A stretch of DNA of 64,000 nucleotides from Fragilariopsis cylindrus CCMP1102 (Eukaryota > Bacillariophyta > Bacillariophyceae > Bacillariales > Bacillariaceae). The DNA lies in assembly GCA_900095095.1 (NCBI GenBank), contig FMBT01000419.1, forward strand, positions 58,260 to 122,259, given 5' to 3'. Shown piece by piece: positions 20,354 to 30,366 of the stretch; within the stretch, counting starts at the first letter, position 1, and every line of letters begins with the position of its first letter. The translations under genes were made by a program, and so were the position numbers. Below the pieces are notes generated by a model. That model saw nothing but the letters and a program-made list of their open reading frames with translations, was not told where the DNA came from and did no database searches.

Positions 20354-21799
20354 ATGCTGCATACCACTAGAAGAAAAAGGACTATAAGTCATGGCGATGA
20401 AGAAGGGTTAGAGGTATTCCCGATACTTCTACCGAAACCGAACTTTACGCGTACTATTACTACATCGACTACTCCTTCTGAACTTGATGAGGAAGGAATC
20501 GAATCCTGCAATGATGACGAGAGTGAGCTAAGCTCAGCTAGTGATAATTCTTTAGCGAATGTTTATACGTCCACGCAAGATAGTCCCAAAGGAATTGGTC
20601 GAACTTTAGAAGTGAAAAGACAATCCTTGATGAAGGTCTTTACGAACTTAATCGACTATGCTGCTAGTAGTCGTAGTCCAATACGCAATCCGAGGAAAGG
20701 AAGTAGGAAAATCGAGAAAAATAAGAACCAGCTATCTTCTTCATGTAACTTTGATTTGCCAGAATCTGCAGAATTGTCAATGAATCATTTATTAGAGCTC
20801 CTACGTAAGATTATCCCACTTCATTACCAATACTGTAGGTATGGGACATCATCGTCAAACATGAATCATGAGCACGATTTATCATTGATCAAAATGGCAG
20901 CTATGTACACAACGAAATTAGATCAGGCAAATAATGGTAAGGGTAGCATATCTAGAGATGATGAAGATCAAATCGCTACGTTATTGGAATCCTTTGTTGG
21001 GTATCCATATCTCAAATCCTCGTGTTTACTCGTTGCCGATATACACACATACGTTGGTTTGTTACGACAGTCTGGTGGTACGAATGTCGACTTTGCCACC
21101 ATATCATTGTTGAAAGCACTTTGGATCTACACGCATCACTTGAATGCTACTGCTTCTCTTCAAAGTAAGAATAACGACAACACCGAAGAAGGAATCGTTG
21201 TAATTGTTGCCGAAGAAGAAGACATGGATCGTATTGGACTTGCATCGCATCGATTGGGTCTTGCGTATTGGGACGCGGGAGATTGTCTTGAATCAGTTAC
21301 TCTATTGAGACAGGCATTACAATTCTACGAGCGACCAAGACGGTTGCAATATCTACCACAAATGTATAACCATCCTTTGGTCAAGGCAGCCCGAAACGAT
21401 TTACAGTACTATATAAAAAGGACCAAGAGCGCATTGCTCCAACAATCGACATCATCGTTATCGATATTGGTATCAAAATCATCCTTGTCATCTACATCGT
21501 CATCTACGTCTACGTCTACATCTACATCGTCAACATCAAGAATATCATATTCAACAACGAAGTCTTCAACTACTACTGGCAGTACGAAATTGTCGAGAAT
21601 ACATAGCAGGGCAATACCGTCATCATCAAGGTGTCGTCGTCGTCGTCCTGATCCGCAAAAGAAAGTTACCAGTACTACTACTATTAGTCGCAGCGTATGG
21701 ACTAGTAGAAGATTATCTACGATAGAATCGGTTGTCGATACCTCCGGCAGTGGTACTAACAATTCATCAAGCTCATGCTTACATCTTCGTATGCGATAA
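20354..21799 (+). CDS. TPR-like protein with disordered termini, 481 aa
   Basis: The start ATG is in an ACCATG context. The N-terminal ~140 residues are charged and Ser-rich. Residues ~140-330 form a helical domain ending in RIGLASHRLGLAYWDAGDC...LRQALQFYE (about 293-328), which has the small/large residue spacing of a tetratricopeptide repeat, usually a protein-binding scaffold. The earlier helices (LLVADIHTYVGLLRQ, ISLLKALWIYTHHL) fit further degenerate TPR units. The C-terminal ~140 residues are Ser/Thr/Arg-rich and built on TCA/TCT/ACA repeats. No signal peptide or membrane segment. The partner is unknown. Two E2F-like sites upstream could mean cell-cycle regulation, which is speculative. 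Confidence 0.65.
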   Translation: MLHTTRRKRTISHGDEEGLEVFPILLPKPNFTRTITTSTTPSELDEEGIESCNDDESELSSASDNSLANVYTSTQDSPKGIGRTLEVKRQSLMKVFTNLIDYAASSRSPIRNPRKGSRKIEKNKNQLSSSCNFDLPESAELSMNHLLELLRKIIPLHYQYCRYGTSSSNMNHEHDLSLIKMAAMYTTKLDQANNGKGSISRDDEDQIATLLESFVGYPYLKSSCLLVADIHTYVGLLRQSGGTNVDFATISLLKALWIYTHHLNATASLQSKNNDNTEEGIVVIVAEEEDMDRIGLASHRLGLAYWDAGDCLESVTLLRQALQFYERPRRLQYLPQMYNHPLVKAARNDLQYYIKRTKSALLQQSTSSLSILVSKSSLSSTSSSTSTSTSTSSTSRISYSTTKSSTTTGSTKLSRIHSRAIPSSSRCRRRRPDPQKKVTSTTTISRSVWTSRRLSTIESVVDTSGSGTNNSSSSCLHLRMR

Positions 21800-22639
21800 A
21801 AAAAGAAGAAAGAAGGCTTATAATGAAACCAAAATTATACATATGTAATATAGGACTGTATGTTATTTAGCCTGTAGGTATACATTTATATGACATAATT
21901 AGATCGAACATTCAGTACTACACTATAATTGCACTAGTACTTCAGTACTAGCTAGCTAGCTAGCTAGCTAGTAGCATGAATATAGTAGTAGTAGTAGTAG
22001 TAGTAGCAATAGCAATAGTATTAGCAGAATGAGTAACTTTTATTTTACACATTGCTATTAGGTAGCTACTACAAATGACATACTCATATACTGCGTAATT
22101 GTGGTCAAAAAGCGTAACACAGATACGAATCTTTAGAACAAATTATGTTACACGTAAATCTCCAATATTTATCTACTATATATCATTACTTCTTTCTTCT
22201 GTGCTGTTTCTCATTTATTTCCGAATTTCCGAATTTCACACAACCGAAGTAAGTGAACTTTTCGCCACCACAAAACCGCGTGTTCCATCTACGTCCAAAA
22301 TCAATCACACCATATTTCTGGCTTGGACCCTTGTGTGGAAATAAATACCATGGATTTTTTGATTTTTCTTTTCAAAGTCAATCGTGTATGGTACCCTTCT
22401 GTACGTATGTACGATACGGTACGACCACCACATTTCACTAAGAACCACGATCGATCCATCAACACAAATTGACAATAATCATGAAACAATAATAAACACA
22501 TCATTATTATTTTTGTTTTTCCTTGTTGTAGAAAGAAGCAGACAGCTAATAGAAGGAGAGACAACTTATAACATCCTTGCAATAATATCATATGATAGCT
22601 ATTTCCGTACCGTATATCTAGCTTGTTCGTCACTACAAT
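21800..22639. other. Intergenic spacer with CTAG and TAG microsatellites
   Basis: It contains a (GCTA)n run at about 21948-21971 followed by (TAG)n. A short hydrophobic frame at 22099-22344 opens only with TTG and is not called. It is the promoter side of the prenyltransferase gene. Confidence 0.5.
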
Positions 22640-23812
22640 ATGGGTAGCACAAAGCAGAAAAGCGCTCATCATCAACTATCAATAAAATGGCTATTCTATT
22701 ATTTTGCAATAACAACAACATCAATCATAGTAAAAATAATGACGACACTACCACTCATTACCAATGATTATCAATATTATAATGGATCTGAAATTTTGGC
22801 GTTTACACCTTCCTATATAGATCATCATCATCATCATATTATACATCGTCGAGGAGGAGGAATAAAGGAAAGAAAAAGGATACAAGATTTATTGTTTAGT
22901 ACTAATAATAATAACGGAGACTATTACGACGACGATGACGAAGCAAATAATAACGAAACGATGAAAACGACGTCGAAATCTACTGCTATTCAAAATGAAA
23001 ATTGTAATAGTCATATAGGACTACCACCAAAACATGTGGGGATAATCTGTGACGGTAATTCACGATGGGCCACAGCACGTAATTTACCAACCTCTTTTGG
23101 TCATGCTGAAGGTGGTCGACGTCTGATTGATTTAATAAAAAGTTTAGTTCAAGAAAGATCCAATAATTATAATGAACACAATGATGATGTAACAGAATGT
23201 GTCACATTTTATGCTTTTTCTACTGAAAATTGGAATCGTTCCAAGGAAGAAATTAAAAATATTTATACTGTGTTAGAATTGACTGGTCAAACGATGTTAT
23301 TATTTGATCCACACATATTAAATTGTTTATGTATTCAAATCCTCGGTGATTTGGACGATGTTCGTATACCCACTAAGTGTCGTTTGGTCATGAAAAAATT
23401 AGTGGAACGAACTAGTAATAATAACTCTAATAATAATAATAATAACTCTAATAATAAAAAATTAACGATTTGTTTTGGTATCAATTATGGTGGACGACGT
23501 GATATCATGTTCGCCTGTAAAGAAATAGTACAACAAGTACAAGATGGAACATTAACGATTAATGAGATCACCGAAGAGACGATCTCCAATAATTTATGTA
23601 CCTCTTCATTACAACAACAACAAAATTTAGATTTAATAATACGCACTGGTGGTGAAAATCGACTTTCTAATTTTATGATTTGGGAATCTGCGTATAGTGA
23701 AATCTATATTTCAACTATCTTCTGGCCTAATTTTACCTATGAAGACGAATGGTCGACTGCTATGGAATGGTATAAAAAAAGAAAACGTAATTTTGGTGGT
23801 CGTACTACGTAA
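22640..23812 (+). CDS. cis-Prenyltransferase (UPPS/DHDDS family)
   Basis: This enzyme adds isopentenyl diphosphate units in the Z configuration to an allylic diphosphate, making long polyprenyl diphosphates for dolichol or plastid polyprenols. Family motifs are clear: the catalytic Asp in HVGIICDGNSRWA (Asp138); FGHAEGGRR; VTFYAFSTENWNRSKEEI; GINYGGRRDI; and the signature DLIIRTGGENRLSNFMIWES (Arg335, Glu339) followed by AYSEIYISTIFWPNF. The core spans ~130-385. An N-terminal extension of ~125 residues carries a hydrophobic segment (about 17-35) and an LAFTPS motif near 53-58 that recalls the diatom plastid-import AF.P site, so ER or plastid targeting is plausible. A short Asn insert interrupts the core at ~255-275. 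A single exon, probably functional. Confidence 0.92.
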   Translation: MGSTKQKSAHHQLSIKWLFYYFAITTTSIIVKIMTTLPLITNDYQYYNGSEILAFTPSYIDHHHHHIIHRRGGGIKERKRIQDLLFSTNNNNGDYYDDDDEANNNETMKTTSKSTAIQNENCNSHIGLPPKHVGIICDGNSRWATARNLPTSFGHAEGGRRLIDLIKSLVQERSNNYNEHNDDVTECVTFYAFSTENWNRSKEEIKNIYTVLELTGQTMLLFDPHILNCLCIQILGDLDDVRIPTKCRLVMKKLVERTSNNNSNNNNNNSNNKKLTICFGINYGGRRDIMFACKEIVQQVQDGTLTINEITEETISNNLCTSSLQQQQNLDLIIRTGGENRLSNFMIWESAYSEIYISTIFWPNFTYEDEWSTAMEWYKKRKRNFGGRTT

Positions 23813-24258
23813 CGTAGTACTAGTACTAGTACTAGTATATCATGCATCCTTATCAACATCATCGTCATCGTCATCGACATCGTCATCGTCTTAAGAATAA
23901 AGATAATGATATAAGATCAAAGATCAAAGATAGTCGTGTAGTAAGTCTTTTTGGTTTGACTTAGTCAAGCTAATAAGTAGATACACTACTACGGGGCACG
24001 ATGATAAAATTATTTCACAAGACACAAAATACCTATGCTTCTACTGCTACTAATAATGCTAGCCACAACTACTATTAATACCTCTTTATACTGTTATACT
24101 AATATCCTGCTAATTATCGGTTTTTGTCATTTAATTCTACCTTGTATACGCTCAATTGAAAAGAAAAATGTGAAGGTCAATATCTTAATAGAAGGAGATA
24201 CGGTTGCGGTTATAACCGTTGCGACGGCACAGTAGTTAGTTGGTGAATATAAATGTCA
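23813..24258. other. Intergenic spacer between convergent genes
   Basis: Shared 3' flank of the prenyltransferase and the minus-strand protease homologue. It contains (AGTACT)n and (CATCGT)n microsatellites. A hydrophobic frame at 24035-24235 has no family features and is not called. Confidence 0.5.
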
Positions 24259-25875
24259 TCAAAGCAGAAGGAGCAGTAGTAGTAGTGGGAACAGTGTCGT
24301 CGTCGTCCACAAAGTTGGTTCATGCGTGGTAGCGATAGACGACAAAGTTGGTAGTTCATTCGTAGTAGCGATAGCCAAAGTTGGTTCATCGGTTACAGTT
24401 GTTGCTGTTTTGGCGATTGGTGGTGCACTTGGTACGGTTGCGATTGTTCTTATAGTAATAGTAGGTGCATCTGTAATAACACCATTACCATTACTTTCTT
24501 CTAAGTCTAAATCTTCATCATCTTTATCATCTAATTCGTCGTCCAAGTTGTTGCAGTATACATTATTATCTATTGGTACGTTACTTTTACTAATTATATT
24601 ACTATTATTATTATTATTATCATTACTATCATTTGTACAATTCCATTCTTTTGGTGCAGTATAACTACCAGTACTATCACCCCCACTTAATTGACAACCC
24701 CAATATAATATCCATTCTTTATGAAATGATATACGTGAATTCCACAGAGGTAAGTACTGATTTCCGCAATACCCTGATGCACCACTTATAACACCTAGTA
24801 ATAAATCATTCGTATCCGTATCTTGATTATAATTATTATTATTAAAATTAGAAAAATAATGTTCTTTTATAATTGGTCCACCACCATCACCAAAACATGT
24901 TGCCGTTACATCATCAACTGTACAAAACCAATTTTCTTTGACAGATGTACGTTGTGGATAATCAACACCATACACAACACCAGTATTCGGATCTTTGGAC
25001 ATAGCACATGTTGATAGTGGTACATAATTTGTAGTTGCAGATTGTAAAAGTGAGGATTCTTGATTTGGTGGATTTGGCAATCCAGTTTCTGGACCACCAA
25101 TTATACTACCAAATCCTAGCATTGTTAAATCTAATCCTGCATCTGTATTGTCATTTGGATAATTTGGATCAAAATTTAAACGTATTGGTTGTGCTATAAT
25201 AGATGGAACAGGTATAGCTAATTGAGATATCATTATATTATAATCAATAGAATAATTACCAGTACCATATAATGGATGTCGTACATTAGCAATCACATCA
25301 TATCCACTATTATCTGGTTTATTATCCAAGTCGTATACACCTAGGTAAATTATCGTTGGTTCGGTACAATGTGCAGCAGTTAATACTAAATCAGGTGCAA
25401 TAAGACTACCACCACAGGCATCAAGGCCACTACCATCAGGTTTGTTACCAATAACACGTGCAAACCATGGATATCTATTGGTTGGTTCAATATCTTGACC
25501 ACCAACAATACGATTCATTTTTATTTTTCCATCAATGGCATTTGTATTAGTGTAATGTTCTTTTTGATTTGGTTCTTCAACTTCACCTAGTTCGACTGCT
25601 CTTCGTCGTCGTCTTCGAAGCTGATGTTGTTGATGTTGTTGATGCTGTTGATGCTGTTGATGCTGTTGCTTTTGATGTAGTTTTGATTCGGGAGTTGCTG
25701 CATCTACCGATGTTGCTGCTGCTGTAGCTTCCGCTGTTGCTGCTGCTGTTGCTACTGAAGAAGAAGAAGAAGAAGAAGCGTATATTAACTTATTGTTTCC
25801 ATCAACTATTGCCACAGTACAGGATGTAGTCAACAACAAAAGTAGTAGTAATAATACTATGGACGGCATTGGCAT
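24259..25875 (-). CDS. Secreted trypsin-fold protein lacking the catalytic serine
   Basis: A chymotrypsin/trypsin-fold (S1) protein of 538 aa. It has a signal peptide (a Leu run then TTSCTVA), a low-complexity Ala/Gln/Arg propeptide, and the activation site R122/IVGG (123-126). The domain keeps His169 (LTAAHC) and Asp211 (SIDYNIMI). The active-site loop reads CFGDGGGP, not CxGDSGGP: residue 331 is Gly (codon GGT at 24883-24885). The specificity position two residues before the loop Cys is Ala, not the Asp of trypsin. By family knowledge the protein should be proteolytically inactive, like animal serine-protease homologues that act as binding or regulatory proteins. The C-terminus is Thr/Pro-rich and ends in a hydrophobic Leu run, consistent with a GPI or membrane anchor. 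No frame damage is seen. Confidence 0.85.
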   Translation of the reverse strand: MPMPSIVLLLLLLLLTTSCTVAIVDGNNKLIYASSSSSSSVATAAATAEATAAATSVDAATPESKLHQKQQHQQHQQHQQHQQHQLRRRRRRAVELGEVEEPNQKEHYTNTNAIDGKIKMNRIVGGQDIEPTNRYPWFARVIGNKPDGSGLDACGGSLIAPDLVLTAAHCTEPTIIYLGVYDLDNKPDNSGYDVIANVRHPLYGTGNYSIDYNIMISQLAIPVPSIIAQPIRLNFDPNYPNDNTDAGLDLTMLGFGSIIGGPETGLPNPPNQESSLLQSATTNYVPLSTCAMSKDPNTGVVYGVDYPQRTSVKENWFCTVDDVTATCFGDGGGPIIKEHYFSNFNNNNYNQDTDTNDLLLGVISGASGYCGNQYLPLWNSRISFHKEWILYWGCQLSGGDSTGSYTAPKEWNCTNDSNDNNNNNSNIISKSNVPIDNNVYCNNLDDELDDKDDEDLDLEESNGNGVITDAPTITIRTIATVPSAPPIAKTATTVTDEPTLAIATTNELPTLSSIATTHEPTLWTTTTLFPLLLLLLLL

Positions 25876-26406
25876 CTTATACTAATAAGCAGCCTTGTTC
25901 GTCGCACAAAAGCGACAATTTGCGATATGGTTTTGCGCTTCCGCTACCCATCCATCAATAGGATGTGGCTAGTAATGAAAAAATACAGACATATTTGGAT
26001 TTAGGCTTTTTAATATTATATATATTATAATATATATAGAAAGAATGAGGGTTAGGGGGGCGGGGGCAATATTAATAAATATTTTAAATAAAGAAAGCCT
26101 TCGTTTTGAATGATTACACGTGGAGTGTACTGTACGTCAATAAAATCAGAGAAAGCTACCAGTTAGTAATTCAAAAAATGCTGTTATCTTTGAAGTTTGC
26201 TTCTTTATTTTTCCTTTCTGTCTTCTCTTCACAAACTGTGCTGTACTGTACATCACAATAAGATACAGTACATCACCGATCACCGATAACATTATACCAA
26301 TAATAGACTATTATTGTAAGCAGGCAGGCGAGAGTTTATTACGTGCAGCATAGTAATAGAGATTGTACGTTACGTGCCATCTCATCATCATCCTCTTCGT
26401 CCGACA
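25876..26406. other. Divergent promoter region
   Basis: About 530 bp between two divergently transcribed genes. It has an AT palindrome at about 26012-26038 and a G-rich patch near 26055. No gene seen. A frame upstream of 26407 starts only with GTG. Confidence 0.5.
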
Positions 26407-27900
26407 ATGCTGCCAAAGTTTGCTGATACAACTACGACGATAATATATTGTGTCCATTGTCGATGCTCATCATCATCATCATCAGCATGTATTATTAGTG
26501 ACGAAGCAGAAACAGAAAATACAAATAGATTATGTTCACGATGTAAGGTGGTACATTATTGTTCGAAAGAATGTCAAAAATTACATTATCAATTTCATAA
26601 AAAAAGATGTCAACTAATTCATAAATTAAGAAATGAAATACTAATCATGGAGAAGAAGAAGAAGAAGAAGGAGGAGAATGAAGAAGATGACCACGTAGGG
26701 ATAAAAGCAGAGGTAGACGATGTTAAACATCAAAAACAAAAACGATATGAATTATCTTATCTAATATTTGAATTAGGATATATGTCCACAGATACAATTG
26801 AACGTGGTAAATATATATATCAATGTTCTTTATTGGAATATTATAAATTATTGCAAATAGATTTCTATGCGACAGGTGTATTGGAATCAATACTTTTACT
26901 GTTGTCAATTTTAGATGATCGCAATTATGATAAGTATTGTATATCATTAATTAAATATGTTCTTTATAATACTAATGACAATGACAATAATAGTGAATTT
27001 TTGTGTTGGGACTATGGTGATATAACAACAACATCATCTGCCTCTACTTTTGAAATATCAGACTATAAGAAATTTCGTAACCTACTTGCCATTCGTCATC
27101 ATCATCCTAACAATAATAGTAAAAATTGGTCTGATAGTACGAATACGAATACGAATACGAATCCGAATATATTATTTGTACCATTAATGATAATTAAAAT
27201 GAGACAATATGCAGATATTATGACTAATACTAAAATTCATACTGATACTCGTACTCGTACTCATACTCATCATGGCGATCGTCAACAATCAATGATGCAA
27301 TTATTAAATTTGAAAAAAGAAATTGCTGAAATATGTTATCGAATTGAAATTGAATATGAGACTAATTCATCATCAGATAATGAAAAATTACCTGTAATGA
27401 AATCATTATTTCCTGATTCAAATCAGCATTGGGGTGAGGAAGAAGCACAAATGTTATTAGCCAACCAAAGTAGAAGAGTAACGACAGAAACAACAACAAC
27501 GACTACTAAAAACAATCAGAATAATGACAATCAGAATGACAATGAATGGAAAAAATGTTGTTTTATATATTGGATGTTTATTAAAGATTGTTATGCGTAT
27601 ACGCCAGGATTATTAGATGCTGTGGAAGATATTATTATGTATATGGAATACTCAGAAGAAGAATCAAAATCATCAAAATCAAAGGAAGGATATACTAGTA
27701 GAAGCGTTATTCCAGATGATGATATAGGCAATAATGATAATGGTAATGATCCATCATCAGAATCATCAGATAATAGTGGTAATCAATCAGAAGAATATAT
27801 ATCATTCATTGATTCCATGTCATCTACTGCTCAAGAACAACAGCACAAACAACAACAAGAGGAGGAGGTAGGATGTAAAGAGGAGGAGGATTACCCCTAG
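26407..27900 (+). CDS. MYND zinc-finger protein, 497 aa
   Basis: The MYND finger at residues 15-68 binds two zinc ions: Cys15, Cys18, Cys43, Cys46, Cys52, Cys56, His64 and Cys68 follow the family spacing (LCSRCKVVHYCSKEC then HKKRC). MYND domains bind proline-rich peptides; in diatoms they occur in many otherwise unknown proteins. A Glu/Lys-rich coiled-coil-like stretch follows (~80-105), then a helical region (~115-200, YELSYLIFELGYMS and EYYKLLQIDFYATGVLESIL) and a second helical block near 390-430. Asn/Thr/Ser inserts and an acidic Gln-rich tail are probably disordered. No SET domain is visible, so this is not a SMYD methyltransferase. ATG 26407 is chosen because the frame further upstream opens only with GTG. 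Confidence 0.8.
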   Translation: MLPKFADTTTTIIYCVHCRCSSSSSSACIISDEAETENTNRLCSRCKVVHYCSKECQKLHYQFHKKRCQLIHKLRNEILIMEKKKKKKEENEEDDHVGIKAEVDDVKHQKQKRYELSYLIFELGYMSTDTIERGKYIYQCSLLEYYKLLQIDFYATGVLESILLLLSILDDRNYDKYCISLIKYVLYNTNDNDNNSEFLCWDYGDITTTSSASTFEISDYKKFRNLLAIRHHHPNNNSKNWSDSTNTNTNTNPNILFVPLMIIKMRQYADIMTNTKIHTDTRTRTHTHHGDRQQSMMQLLNLKKEIAEICYRIEIEYETNSSSDNEKLPVMKSLFPDSNQHWGEEEAQMLLANQSRRVTTETTTTTTKNNQNNDNQNDNEWKKCCFIYWMFIKDCYAYTPGLLDAVEDIIMYMEYSEEESKSSKSKEGYTSRSVIPDDDIGNNDNGNDPSSESSDNSGNQSEEYISFIDSMSSTAQEQQHKQQQEEEVGCKEEEDYP

Positions 27901-28771
27901 TAGGATTACTAGCTAGTCCTCGAGATTGCATATTTGAGTTAACAACGAAATCGGGAGTAGCTGCTGCTACCACGCGTACGCCCGTACACTATAGTACAGT
28001 TATAAATGCCGGTACTTGAGTACGACGACGACGATGACCTGCTGTAAAAACTAGATTACAGTACAAGAGAGAGATTAAGTCAAGTCGATATTTACTAAGA
28101 GATAGAGAGAGAGAGAGAGACGCACGATATTGAACATTCGGTGACAAAACTTAGTAACATAATTACAGTACGTCTTTTTTTGCTTGTGCCTCTCGTGTAC
28201 AGTATAGTACAGTAGTATTGTAGCTAACTATAAAACGATAATGAATGATGGCAAGTAACCAACCGTGCTGTACTGTACTACTAGCTCCTACTGTGATTAT
28301 TTTGAATTACATCGAATGAGTTTATACATTTTACTGTACTAGTCTAGGTATCCTATTTAGCATTTTAGTCTACTTCCTCCGGGTAGCAGCTCTCTTTGTC
28401 CACGGGGATAAGCGCGATAATATTTTGCGCGCTAAAGCACGCTATCATTCAAAAAACTAAATAATGCCCAAAAAATAACTAGCAAATACTAGTAAATTTA
28501 ATTTAAAACTATACATCATTCAACTGTGTGCAACTCTATCACTAAAGAATATCTTTCAAAATTTGTAGGTTCCATCTAGACTATTATTCAACATAGATTT
28601 CATATATCAACATCCTAAAGTTTTACCCTAGCATATTTCCAGCTGAAATAGGCAACCTGATAGACTAAATTAGCATGTGTGAAATGCACGTTAAAAAAAA
28701 CAAGACTGACCGTTGAACGTATTTTACTCCAATTCGATCAAAACTTCAACTTAAGCTAAGTGAAACTTACT
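27901..28771. other. Intergenic spacer left of the second TIR element
   Basis: No gene seen. It holds a GA microsatellite (about 28101-28120) and a short stretch (28461-28505) resembling the inner part of the 4.15-6.68 kb inverted repeat (aacaaatactagtaaattt-like). Confidence 0.5.
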
Positions 28772-29955
28772 GGGCCTTCCGTTAGTAAGCCAGTCGTGTA
28801 CTAAAATCAGTTGGGATTAAAAATTTAGCGAGCGAGCATGACAATTTTTTGTAGCGTGCCAACAACAGAAATTATTTTCGCGCGCGACCAAAAGGGGGAC
28901 TATTTTTTTTTTAATTATTCCCCTTTATCAACAAGTTTAATTAAACTTGTTCGCCAACAAGTTTAATTAAACTTGTTGAGCCAACAAGTTTAATTAAACT
29001 TGTAAAACTTGTTCGCGCGCTCAACAAGTCTTATTTTTAACGTTAAAAATCTATTCGTTGTTGTGTTGTCTTCATAAGACTCGACTCGTGCGTGTGTGGT
29101 TCTACTTAAACTCTATAAGAAATATTTTCATCCGAAAAAAATTCAAACTCTTAAAGCGATAGTTGTTGTCATAAGACTCGACTCGTGCGTATGTGGTTCT
29201 TATAAGAAAATCTTACTGATGGCGAGCGATAGCGATAGCGATAGCCATGAAGAGTACTACGAAGATGCCGAGAATGATGCAGTAGTAACGCACGTTGTAA
29301 GGGAAGAAGAAATGCTGCGAAAGGGACTCTTAGTGGTGAGATATGATGAAAATATGCTTAAAAGATGGTAATGCTTTTTTATTTCGGGTTTTCAAATTTA
29401 TGAATGCTTTTGTTATTTCTATTAAAAAAATAAGACTACACATCTTGTTAAAACACTCGTTACAACCGCTTAAAGCATAGCAAATAGTTGTCAAACTCTC
29501 CTTGTCTGTTGTAAATACGAAAACGTATCGTTCACGATGGTTGTACACATTACTAAACATCCTCTTAGAACACGTTACAACCGCCTAAAGCATAGCGAAT
29601 AATCGAAACTTTCCTTGTCTGATGTAGATACGTTATATTTCGCATCGTGTCCGTTGAAATAAGGTTGAAAAGAATTTCGTATTTCTTGTTCGAAACAAGT
29701 TTAATTAATTAAACTGTTGAGCGCGCGAACAAGTTTAATTAAACTTGTTGGCGAACAAGTTTAATTAAACTTGTTGGCGAACAAGTTTAATTAAACTTGT
29801 TGAGCCCCCCTTTTATTGAAATTAAACTCCCCCTTTTGGTCGCGCGCGAAAATAATTTCTGTTGTTGGCACGCTCTCAAAAACCTGTCACGCTCGCTCGC
29901 AAAATTTTAATCCCAACTGATTATAGTACACGACTGGCTTACTAACGGAAGGCCC
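28772..29955. mobile_element. 1.18-kb TIR element with internal palindrome clusters
   Basis: The ends GGGCCTTCCGTTAGTAAGCC (28772) and its inverse (ending 29955) start inverted repeats of about 200-230 bp. These include cagtcgtgtacta, ttgggattaaaa, gtgccaacaacagaaatta and cgcgcgcgaccaaaaggggg. Each arm also carries about three copies of a perfect palindrome, ACAAGTTTAATTAAACTTGT. The interior has a 30-bp direct repeat (ataagactcgactcgtgcgt at about 29074 and 29172), a duplicated block (acaaccgc.taaagcatagc at about 29462 and 29578) and one short frame. No transposase is recognisable, so it is non-autonomous. I find no exact target-site duplication; the flanks ttact and tgaca do not match. Confidence 0.8.
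29219..29371 (+). CDS. 50-codon frame inside the 1.18-kb element
   Basis: Starts MASDSDSDSHEEYYED and ends RYDENMLKRW. It is acidic at the N-terminus and helical in the middle (VVREEEMLRKGLLVV). It may be a leftover first exon of a lost transposon protein, since GTGAG at 29336 could be a splice donor. There is no family match. Confidence 0.25.
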   Translation: MASDSDSDSHEEYYEDAENDAVVTHVVREEEMLRKGLLVVRYDENMLKRW

Positions 29956-30366
29956 TGACACTATCGTGTAGAGATAATTTTTTAGTTGGTAGTACGATAG
30001 GTAGTAGGACTGATATTTATGCTACATCGAATCGGTATGTTACAATTGAAAACCTGACCTGACACTATTGGTCGAGAAGTTATAATACTGTAATGAATAG
30101 GCACATAAGTAGTAGAATCAAACAAGTGATTTCATTGTTTGTGTACATAAGCATTGTCATCTTCCCACTCATATAATATAATACTTAATTGTATCGTTTG
30201 CATGGTAGGTGAAGGATCTGTTGCTGTTGCTGCTATTGCTGCTGTTGCTGCTGTAATCGTTGATCATATTTAAAGCCAGTGTACTGTATTCCGCATTTTA
30301 ATTCGTATTCTCATCTCTAATCCATTTTATTCTTTGCAGGAAAGAAAACATCCATCTACTTATATT
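29956..30366. other. Intergenic spacer, possible 5' leader intron end
   Basis: No gene seen. The motif ttattctttgcag ending at 30339, 27 nt before the ATG at 30367, looks like an intron acceptor, so the next gene may have an intron in its 5' leader. A (GCTGTT)n run lies near 30221-30253. Confidence 0.4.

Noticed and set aside
22099-22344. Possible signal-anchor peptide before the prenyltransferase
   Set aside because: Opens only with TTG, is short and has no continuation in a plausible downstream exon.
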